From positions 13,953 through 24,572 of the forward strand of contig JAHEZF010000001.1 in assembly GCA_023251215.1 (NCBI GenBank): a stretch of 10,620 nt of DNA. The letters are read 5' to 3'. This document shows positions 1 through 5,476 of the stretch, one piece after another. Made by a program: the position numbers and the translations under genes. The notes under the pieces are model-generated. The model searched no databases. It had not been told where the DNA came from and saw only the letters and a program-made list of their open reading frames with translations. Source of the stretch: Sphingobacteriales bacterium. GTDB lineage: Bacteria; Bacteroidota; Bacteroidia; Chitinophagales; Chitinophagaceae. Position 1 is the stretch's first letter. Each line of letters starts with the position of its first letter.

Positions 1-476
1 GCATTAATAGTGCCCGAACCGCTTATTTTCTGGAACAGGTCGTTAATGGCAGATTCTAATCCAAAATTCTTTAATGTTGGCGGCATCAGGCTATGGCTGA
101 TGTTACGTACCAGTTGTATGGTATCATCAATGATCTGGCGGGCTTGGAAGATGGATTGCAACTGGGTAGCTTTATCCTGGTTTACTAAATTTTCATTCAA
201 ATAAAGTCTTGCCGTGGCTAACAAAGGTCCGGCATCATCGTGCAGGTCGGCAGCGAGGCGTTGACGTTCTTCTTCCTGGAGTTTAATTGAGGCGTTCAAC
301 AGTATTTTTTGCTGCTCCTGCTCCATTTGTTGCAGTTTCATCTGGTAGCGGATAACCCTGCGCTGGTGAAAGATGATGAAAAGAATGAGGCCCACAACAA
401 GAATTACCATTCCCATCGTACCTAAAAAGAGTACAACTGAAATTCCTGACTGGTTGGTGGCTTGCAGTAAAAACAT
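1..476 (-). CDS. Sensor histidine kinase, HisKA_3 (DegS/NarX-type), N-terminal part, truncated by window edge
   Basis: This cytoplasmic-membrane kinase autophosphorylates on histidine and passes the phosphate to a NarL/FixJ response regulator. Only 158 residues are in the window; the rest, including the ATP-binding domain, lies beyond position 1. Reading from the ATG at 476, residues 12-37 form one hydrophobic helix, residues 40-70 a Gln/Glu-rich probable coiled coil, and residues 68-85 the dimerisation and phosphoacceptor box with EEERQRLAADLHDDAG, where His79 is the phosphorylation site. The later SHSLMPPTLKNFGLESAI segment (about 127-144) is typical of HisKA_3 kinases. Only about eleven residues precede the helix, so the protein has no periplasmic sensor of its own. 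The start lies 22 bp after the stop of the seven-helix protein gene, so the two are probably co-transcribed. The divergent regulator at 2095 is the likely partner, by inference. Confidence 0.93.
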   Translation of the reverse strand, partial: MFLLQATNQSGISVVLFLGTMGMVILVVGLILFIIFHQRRVIRYQMKLQQMEQEQQKILLNASIKLQEEERQRLAADLHDDAGPLLATARLYLNENLVNQDKATQLQSIFQARQIIDDTIQLVRNISHSLMPPTLKNFGLESAINDLFQKISGSGTIN

Positions 477-498
477 AAACAGATTAGTAATATCTTTT

Positions 499-1203
499 TT
501 AAACCATATCTAAATAAGGCACAGATGTTTTTTTCTTACCGGTGTTTTCAAAAGAATAACGGGCATAAATGAAAATTGACAGAGAGAAAAGTATATTTTT
601 TATGATCTCCGCTAAATATGTCATGTTTCCGAAAGCAAGTCTCTGATCTTTTGTAAGCAGGTTGAATTCAATAAAGAAAAAGAATGATCCTCCCAGGTAG
701 ATCAAAACCCCAACAGCAATCCAGAAACCATAATGATTATAGATATAAAAATTGTCAAGTTTTTTTGAAAACTCGTAAAAAAAGTAAAGTATATAGGTAA
801 GTATAAGAATAGTTTCTATACCGATAGGCACGGTATCTAATCTATGAACCTGCCCTGATAAAAGATAAAAAAGCTGGAATGCAAAAAATAAAACGGATGC
901 CACAACGATCATGCGCCTGATTCTTTTGTGTTTGATATTGACCCAAAAAATAAGGGTAAAAATTGCGTATTCGAAAAAAGTATATGAGGTTTGAAAATAA
1001 GGTCTGAGATCCTTCCGAATATCATCTTTAAAAAAATCGTAGAGAAACAAAAAACAGCAGCAAATTATTGCATAAAGAGCCAGGGAAAGAGGTATAATAC
1101 CTTTCTTCCTGCTCCCTGAAACAAAGAAACTTATCGGAATTAATAAGTATGAGAAGGTTACAATATAATAAAAAAGCTTTTCTATAATTTGGATTTGCTC
1201 CAA
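499..1203 (-). CDS. Seven-helix integral membrane protein, function unknown; possible sensor partner of the kinase
   Basis: The 234-residue protein is very hydrophobic. I see seven probable membrane helices at about residues 10-29, 36-55, 71-90, 97-116, 126-145, 158-180 and 196-215, joined by short loops, with a basic loop KHKRIRR at 91-97 and a polar basic tail. There is no signal peptide and no enzymatic motif I can name. It is upstream of, and almost certainly co-transcribed with, the histidine kinase, which has only one helix and no sensor domain, so a role in signal input is a reasonable inference. The start is TTG at 1203: an in-frame TAA lies six codons upstream, and no ATG or GTG occurs before the middle of the protein. 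I do not recognise a named family. The gene is markedly AT-rich compared with the plus-strand genes. Confidence 0.75.
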   Translation of the reverse strand: MEQIQIIEKLFYYIVTFSYLLIPISFFVSGSRKKGIIPLSLALYAIICCCFLFLYDFFKDDIRKDLRPYFQTSYTFFEYAIFTLIFWVNIKHKRIRRMIVVASVLFFAFQLFYLLSGQVHRLDTVPIGIETILILTYILYFFYEFSKKLDNFYIYNHYGFWIAVGVLIYLGGSFFFFIEFNLLTKDQRLAFGNMTYLAEIIKNILFSLSIFIYARYSFENTGKKKTSVPYLDMV

Positions 1204-1345
1204 AAATAGAAAAACTTTTTAAAAGATGTTGGAATTTCGGATAATGTAACGGGGGTTATGCTTCCCAAATAGTTACATCGTCAATGTCCCAAGCTCTGCA
1301 ATTTTTTACGATCTTTTTCATAACAGTAACGTTTTTAAGCGCTTC

Positions 1346-1359
1346 TCAAATTAATTTGA
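1346..1359. promoter_or_regulatory. 14-bp perfect palindrome, possible operator
   Basis: TCAAATTAATTTGA equals its own reverse complement. It lies about 143 bp upstream of the membrane protein start, in the divergent spacer, so it could be a dimeric repressor or regulator site. It is AT-rich, so chance is a real alternative, and no factor can be assigned. Confidence 0.25.
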
Positions 1360-1585
1360 ACTATAAAAATTGCTATAGGGAAGGGGGAATACAACTGTCC
1401 CCACAACCGGTATAAACCCTTAAAATGGGCTGAAATGTAATATGGATAAGGGTTTTAACGAATTTACATCGTAAACATACCTGTAAAAAACAAGTAGAAT
1501 TTCTGAGTAATTTTCGTATTTTTACTAACATAAAATTAGTAAACTTACCGGGAAAAATTGCGATAAAACGAGGGTTGTTAACAGC

Positions 1586-1594
1586 TGTGGATAA
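1586..1594 (-). other. DnaA-box-like nonamer (perfect TTATCCACA on the minus strand)
   Basis: TGTGGATAA is the reverse complement of the classical DnaA box. It sits just after an 8-bp palindrome TGTTAACA (1576-1583). Two one-mismatch copies, TATGGATAA, lie in the same orientation at 1441-1449 and 1821-1829. This is a sequence match only; no dnaA gene or other origin marker is visible in the window. Confidence 0.3.
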
Positions 1595-1681
1595 ACTACA
1601 GACTCGATATTGATGAATCAGGAACAAGAAAAATCCGATAGCCTGAATAAGATATAAAGTATAGTCAAAAATCTACAAAGA

Positions 1682-1924
1682 AGCTGATTGACATTGGATT
1701 TCGCTGTTGTTGTTCAAAGGATTTGGGAATCAAGTTTTGAACAGGTTTTAGTGACATTGGATGATTTTTAATGTCTGATCCTGAGTCGGTCAACTGGACA
1801 TAAAGCTATTTTGAAACTCTTATGGATAAAAGAGCATTACCTCTGTTTTTCATGTGTTCAGGATTTACCTGGCGACACGTATAATTCCGAACCCGAAATG
1901 AAAAATTACGTTTTTACTATCAGG
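1682..1924 (+). other. Conserved noncoding element, copy A (upstream of response regulator 1)
   Basis: This stretch matches 8911-9172, upstream of the second regulator gene, in colinear blocks. They are AGCTGATTG (1682), TTCAAAGGATTTGG (1713), GACATTGGATGA (1753), GTCGGTCAACT (1785), AAGAGCAT (1830), and CGTTTTTACTATCAGG (1909). Block spacing agrees with copy B to within about 3 bases except where copy B carries an extra hairpin. Bases 1682-1692 can pair with 1785-1795: eight Watson-Crick pairs, two G-U pairs and one C/A mismatch. The word TGACATTGGAT occurs twice here (1689 and 1752). Whether this is an RNA, a leader or a protein-binding region is unknown, and the strand is assumed from the downstream gene. 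Confidence 0.65.
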
Positions 1925-1954
1925 AAAGATTTGGTATGTCAAAAACTGAACGTT

Positions 1955-1974
1955 GATTGTCCCAATCTTTTTTT
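1955..1974 (+). terminator. Possible intrinsic terminator after element A
   Basis: GATTG (1955-1959) pairs with CAATC (1963-1967) across a three-base loop and is followed directly by seven Ts (1968-1974). The stem is only five pairs, so it would be weak. It lies about 120 bp before regulator 1 and about 30 bp after element A, so it could end a small RNA of roughly 290 nt or act as an attenuator. Confidence 0.35.
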
Positions 1975-2040
1975 GACAAGAAGATAAATTGACTAAAAGA
2001 CACCTGTTTTAATACGACTAATGACTGATAACCAAAAATG

Positions 2041-2052
2041 AGTACTTTTACT
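2041..2052. promoter_or_regulatory. AGTACTTTTACT motif upstream of response regulator 1
   Basis: This 12-mer differs by one base from AGTACTTATACT at 9202-9213, upstream of the paralogous regulator. It contains the palindrome AGTACT and lies 54 bp before the start codon. A shared operator or promoter part is possible; the function is inferred only from position and recurrence. Confidence 0.3.
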
Positions 2053-2094
2053 TTAAATCATTACCCAATAAATTAACTGCAAAACCAATTCCTC

Positions 2095-2751
2095 ATGACT
2101 ACACAGCTTATAAAAGTAGCAATTGCTGATGACCACAAGATTTTCCGTGATGGTATCAAAATGGCACTTAAAGACAAAGAGTATCTTAAGATACTCTGGG
2201 AGGCTGAAGACGGGAGAGACCTGATGCATAAACTTCAGCTAAAACTTCCTGATGTAATACTGATGGACATCCGCATGCCGGAAATAGATGGCATTAATGC
2301 CATCAGCCTTATCCGTAAAGAATACGAAGCGCTGAAGATCATTGTACTTACCATGTATGATGACCAGGAAATGATTACCAAAATGATGGAGATGGGAGCC
2401 AACGCTTATCTGACTAAAACTACTGATCCTGAAGAAATATACCAGGCCATCCTTACCTGCATGAATGATGATTTTTATTTCAATGAGCTGGTGAATAAAG
2501 CTGTGCTGCTGAAACTGCAGCATAAAAAAACAGTCAGGCAGTTTTATCCCAACCCGGTAAAGCTTTCGGAAAAAGAAATAAAAATACTGAAGCTGATAGC
2601 AGACGATAAAACCACTGAAGAGATTTCAAAGGAGGTTTTCCTGAGTCCCCGTACTATTGAAACCATCCGCCAAAATATGAAGCAGAAAGTGGGTGCTAAA
2701 ACCATCGCAGGGTTGGTGATGTATGCGATGAGGAATAAATTGCTGGAGTAA
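2095..2751 (+). CDS. Response regulator 1, NarL/FixJ (LuxR-HTH) family
   Basis: This is a cytoplasmic transcription factor switched by phosphorylation. The receiver domain covers about residues 5-125: acidic pair Asp12-Asp13, phosphoacceptor Asp58 in LMDIRMPEIDG, Thr86 and Lys108 in the usual switch positions, so it looks fully competent. A linker of about 30 residues leads to a LuxR-type helix-turn-helix at about 155-218 (LSEKEIKILKLI, then SPRTIETIRQNM, then AGLVMYAMRNKLLE). The length, 218 residues, is normal for the family. An in-frame TAA lies eight codons before the ATG, which fixes the start. It diverges from the membrane protein/kinase unit, whose kinase class normally phosphorylates this kind of regulator. 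It is a paralogue of the regulator at 9303, and their upstream noncoding regions are related as well. Target genes cannot be deduced. Confidence 0.95.
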   Translation: MTTQLIKVAIADDHKIFRDGIKMALKDKEYLKILWEAEDGRDLMHKLQLKLPDVILMDIRMPEIDGINAISLIRKEYEALKIIVLTMYDDQEMITKMMEMGANAYLTKTTDPEEIYQAILTCMNDDFYFNELVNKAVLLKLQHKKTVRQFYPNPVKLSEKEIKILKLIADDKTTEEISKEVFLSPRTIETIRQNMKQKVGAKTIAGLVMYAMRNKLLE

Positions 2752-2767
2752 TGCCCCACCAAACCCC

Positions 2768-2819
2768 GCCTGAATCCCGCCCGGATGACCCGGTCGGACG
2801 GGGATTCAGTCGGGCAGGC
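2768..2819. repeat. GC-rich imperfect inverted repeat after response regulator 1
   Basis: CTGAATCCC (2770-2778) pairs with GGGATTCAG (2801-2809), and the outer GCCTG (2768-2772) can alternatively pair with CAGGC (2815-2819). The block is far richer in GC than its surroundings and starts 16 bp after the stop codon. It could help stop transcription, although no T-run follows, or it could be an interspersed repeat unit. Confidence 0.5.
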
Positions 2820-2840
2820 TCCCCCGAAGGGGAGACTTCC
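2819..2840. repeat. CTCCCC-CGAA-GGGGAG hairpin repeat with GACTT tail, copy 1
   Basis: CTCCCC (2819-2824) and GGGGAG (2829-2834) form a perfect six-pair stem around a CGAA loop, followed by ACTTCC. A degenerate copy with the same GGAGACTT tail follows the second regulator gene (10004-10025). From memory, similar hairpin repeats are common between genes in Bacteroidota genomes; I cannot verify this here. Confidence 0.55.
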
Positions 2841-2890
2841 GAAGAAACCAATTATTTATAAATCACTTTTCAAGCTACTAATAGGTTTAC

Positions 2891-3634
2891 ATGAGTAATA
2901 TCAACGATACTTATTTTGATGGATATTATAAGGAGATATGGAAAGCCATTATTCCTGATGAACTCACAGTAAAGGAAGTTGATTTTATACTGCCCTATTT
3001 CAACCTGCAACCCGGCAGCAAAGTATTAGATCTGATGTGTGGTTACGGTCGTCATGCCCTTGCTCTTGCCAAAAAGGGGATTGAGGTAACAGCGGTTGAC
3101 AACCTTGAGGAGTATATTAATGAAATAAAACAGGCGGCTGAAAAAGAAAAACTGCTGCTTAAGGCCGTAAAAGCGGATGTAATACAATACAGGACAGATG
3201 ACGTTTTTGATCTGACCATATGTATGGGTAATAGCCTGAATTTTTTTAATGCCGATGATGTAACAAAGCTTCTGGTCAACATTTCATCTTATTTAAAACC
3301 CGGCGGCTCTCTATTAGTCAATAGCTGGTCAATTGCGGAAATAGCGATCAAAAATTTTAAAGAAAAGGGATGGAATACGGTGGAGGATCTGAAATTTCTA
3401 ACAAACAGCAAGTTTCTTTTTCGACCCAATCGTATAGAAACAGAATCTACCATCATTACACCAGATGGTGAAACCGAAATAAAAACAGGGATAGATTATA
3501 TTTATTCAATAAATGAAATGGAGGCTATGTTCAATAAAGCGGGGCTTAGTCTTAAAGAAGTTTACAGTATTCCCGGAAAGAAGAAGTTTGTACTGGGCGA
3601 ACCAAGAGCTTATTTAATAGCGGAGAAGGGATAA
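2891..3634 (+). CDS. Class I SAM-dependent methyltransferase, substrate unknown
   Basis: A soluble protein of 247 residues that should transfer a methyl group from S-adenosylmethionine. The Rossmann fold begins with motif I, KVLDLMCGYGRHALALA (about 44-60), where the Gly-rich loop binds SAM. The acidic end of strand 2 is VTAVDN (66-71, Asp70), and an acidic residue of motif II follows around KADV (94-97). The segment FDLTICMGNSLNFF (106-119) matches the motif IV region, and LKPGGSLLVN (135-144) is the usual post-motif loop. The last 100 residues, probably a beta-rich cap, hold no recognisable substrate signature. There is no signal peptide or membrane helix. The gene stands 139 bp after regulator 1, behind two hairpin repeats, and 42 bp before the next gene. 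Context gives no substrate; small-molecule methylation is as likely as macromolecule methylation. Confidence 0.9.
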   Translation: MSNINDTYFDGYYKEIWKAIIPDELTVKEVDFILPYFNLQPGSKVLDLMCGYGRHALALAKKGIEVTAVDNLEEYINEIKQAAEKEKLLLKAVKADVIQYRTDDVFDLTICMGNSLNFFNADDVTKLLVNISSYLKPGGSLLVNSWSIAEIAIKNFKEKGWNTVEDLKFLTNSKFLFRPNRIETESTIITPDGETEIKTGIDYIYSINEMEAMFNKAGLSLKEVYSIPGKKKFVLGEPRAYLIAEKG

Positions 3635-3676
3635 ACCATTTTTTTTGTAACTTAACTCCATTTAATTCTTTCCTGC

Positions 3677-5233
3677 ATGAAGAAATTTTTTATTTCCGGC
3701 AGTATATTTTTTCTGTCTCTGAAAGCTTTTTGCCAAACATGGGCAGATAACGTGGCGCCCATCCTTTTTTCTAATTGTGCATCCTGTCACCGGCCGGGAG
3801 GCATAGCCCCTTTTTCATTGCTAACCTATAATGATGCTTTTATTTACCGCAACTCCGTCAGCTCTGCTGTTTCAAACTTACAAATGCCACCCTGGCCGCC
3901 TGCTGATAACTATGTACACTTCAGGGATGCAAGAGTATTAAGCTCAACACAGATAAGTACAATTGTAAACTGGGTAAGTAATGGTGCACCATCCGGCAAC
4001 CTGGCTAATGCGCCTCCGCCACCGCCTCCTGTTACAAATGCATTGGGAACACCGGATACAGTTTTAAGAATGCCCAACTATACCAGTACCGCAGTTACCA
4101 GTGATGTATACCAGTGTTTTGTTTTACCACTAAGATTAAGCAGTGGGAAATTTTTATCGGCAGCAGAAGTAGTACCAGGCAGCCCCACAATTGTTCATCA
4201 TGTGCTGCTATACCAGGATACAACTGCTAATCACGCAGCTCAGCTATTGGATAATGCAAGTCCTGGCCCGGGCTATACCAGCTTTGGTGGAATTGGTGTA
4301 AGCAGCGCTATACTATTGGACGCCTGGGTGCCCGGCACATCAGTTAAAAAACTGCCTGTTGTTTTTGGAAAAAGAATTTACTCCAATTCAGACCTCGTGA
4401 TACAAGTGCATTATCCTGCTGGCAGTAATGGTCAACTTGACAGCACCAAAGTAAGGCTGTACTATAATAGTAATGCCGGTGCAAGGGATGTGAGGATTGA
4501 GCCAATTCTTTACCATTACCCACCTAGTTTGGTGAACGGGCCGTTGACAATACCTGCCAACACAATTAGAACATTTGAAGAACAGTTTACCTTACCGGCA
4601 ATTTTTAAGGCAACTGTACTTACCGTGGCTCCGCATATGCACCTCATTGGTGAATCCATTAAAAGCTACGCTAACAAACCCAACGGCGATACAATCCGCT
4701 TTATTGATATTCCACGTTGGGATTTTCACTGGCAGGGTCAATATTATTTTCAACGTCCTGTGATTGTTGACGGAGGAAGTACTTTGCGGGCTTTTGCTAC
4801 CTATAACAATACAAGCTCTAACCCGCATAATCCGAACAATCCGCCGCAAACCGTGAATCTTGGCGAAGCCACCACCGATGAAATGATGCTGGTGTATTTT
4901 GCTTTTACATCTTACCAGGCAGGGGATGAGAATATCATTCTGGATAGCTCTCTTATCATTACTCCTGTCGGCAACCCTACTATTGTAGTAAAAAAGCTGA
5001 ATATTTTTCCTAATCCTGCCAATGCTTACCTCCAGTTTACTAATCCCGAACAGTATAAATATGGAATGCTGACCGTTTGGGACATGGCAGGAAGAAAAAT
5101 GTTTGAAGAAGAAGTAACACACCAATATTATATCAATATATCAACCCGTAGCTGGGCCAATGGTATGTACCGTGTTTATCTGAACACAAGGGAAACTATT
5201 TATGCAGATAAAATTGTGGTGCAGCATGAGTAA
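3677..5233 (+). CDS. Secreted haem c / type II copper monooxygenase-like protein with T9SS sorting domain
   Basis: 518 residues with a signal peptide at 1-19 (cleavage probably before Gln20). A c-type haem site CASCH (34-38) follows, with Met70 in MPPWPP as the likely distal ligand. After a Pro-rich linker (113-118) comes a region resembling the peptidylglycine/dopamine monooxygenase (PHM/DBM) fold. His174-His175 (IVHHVLLY) and His245 (VIQVHYP) match the first copper site; His320-x-His322 (APHMHLIG) and Met403 (TDEMM) match the second. All six copper ligands known from PHM therefore have counterparts. The C-terminus from about 440 (LNIFPNPANAYLQF) is a type A T9SS sorting domain, implying export across the outer membrane and surface attachment or release. 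PHM-type enzymes hydroxylate C-H bonds using ascorbate; substrate and electron donor here are unknown. A fused haem domain suggests electron delivery, by inference. Confidence 0.88.
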   Translation: MKKFFISGSIFFLSLKAFCQTWADNVAPILFSNCASCHRPGGIAPFSLLTYNDAFIYRNSVSSAVSNLQMPPWPPADNYVHFRDARVLSSTQISTIVNWVSNGAPSGNLANAPPPPPPVTNALGTPDTVLRMPNYTSTAVTSDVYQCFVLPLRLSSGKFLSAAEVVPGSPTIVHHVLLYQDTTANHAAQLLDNASPGPGYTSFGGIGVSSAILLDAWVPGTSVKKLPVVFGKRIYSNSDLVIQVHYPAGSNGQLDSTKVRLYYNSNAGARDVRIEPILYHYPPSLVNGPLTIPANTIRTFEEQFTLPAIFKATVLTVAPHMHLIGESIKSYANKPNGDTIRFIDIPRWDFHWQGQYYFQRPVIVDGGSTLRAFATYNNTSSNPHNPNNPPQTVNLGEATTDEMMLVYFAFTSYQAGDENIILDSSLIITPVGNPTIVVKKLNIFPNPANAYLQFTNPEQYKYGMLTVWDMAGRKMFEEEVTHQYYINISTRSWANGMYRVYLNTRETIYADKIVVQHE

Positions 5234-5241
5234 GTTGTAAA

Positions 5242-5264
5242 GGGTTTTAAAAATACCCGTTTTT
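5242..5264 (+). terminator. Possible weak intrinsic terminator of the monooxygenase-like gene
   Basis: GGGT (5242-5245) pairs with ACCC (5255-5258) around an AT-rich loop, and five Ts follow within GTTTTTAAA. It starts 9 bp after the stop codon. The stem is short. Downstream, a second AT-rich hairpin, AATTATC/GATAATT (5274-5280 and 5290-5296), could contribute. The rest of the spacer up to 5476 has no clear feature. Confidence 0.4.
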
Positions 5265-5476
5265 AAATCAATTAATTATCAATTTATCAGATAATTGATA
5301 GCTACAGGTCCCATTTAGAAAACAACTGCCATATAGCATCCATATAAAGTTTGTCTCGGCTAATCTTTTTTATAGTGCAGTTTATCGGGAAATCACTGCT
5401 GCTGTCCATTCATCAAGAATTCTTATGGTTGTTGGCGTTTTACTATTTAGCTTTAGTGTTACTAAAATCATGCAGT

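Larger units (their letters stand above)
1204..2094. other. 890-bp divergent noncoding region between the membrane protein/kinase unit and response regulator 1
   Basis: No convincing gene is present. The region holds a 14-bp perfect palindrome (1346-1359), three DnaA-box-like nonamers (1441, 1586, 1821), a conserved noncoding element (1682-1924), a small hairpin plus T-run (1955-1974) and a motif shared with the promoter region of response regulator 2 (2041-2052). Promoters for both flanking units must lie here, but I found no well-spaced match to the Bacteroidota TTG/TAnnTTTG consensus. A perfect TATTTTTG at the TTG start of the membrane protein gene has no matching upstream TTG. Confidence 0.7.

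Noticed and set aside
1195..1202. TAnnTTTG promoter (TATTTTTG on the minus strand) for the membrane protein gene
   Set aside because: No TTG or TTTG lies at the usual spacing upstream, and it overlaps the start codon, so it was not annotated as a promoter.
1373..1627. 84-codon minus-strand reading frame in the divergent spacer
   Set aside because: It begins with TTG, has irregular composition and no recognisable domain, and lies among AT-rich regulatory sequence.
1772..1987. Open stretch of about 72 codons on the plus strand within the large spacer
   Set aside because: It has no good start, its product matches nothing I recognise, it overlaps the conserved noncoding element, and the matching region of copy B is not open in the same frame.
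5351..5476. Extension of the Tricorn-like protein upstream to a TTG
   Set aside because: The ATG at 5477 opens directly into a normal signal peptide; the 42-residue extension would bury it behind an unrelated hydrophobic leader.
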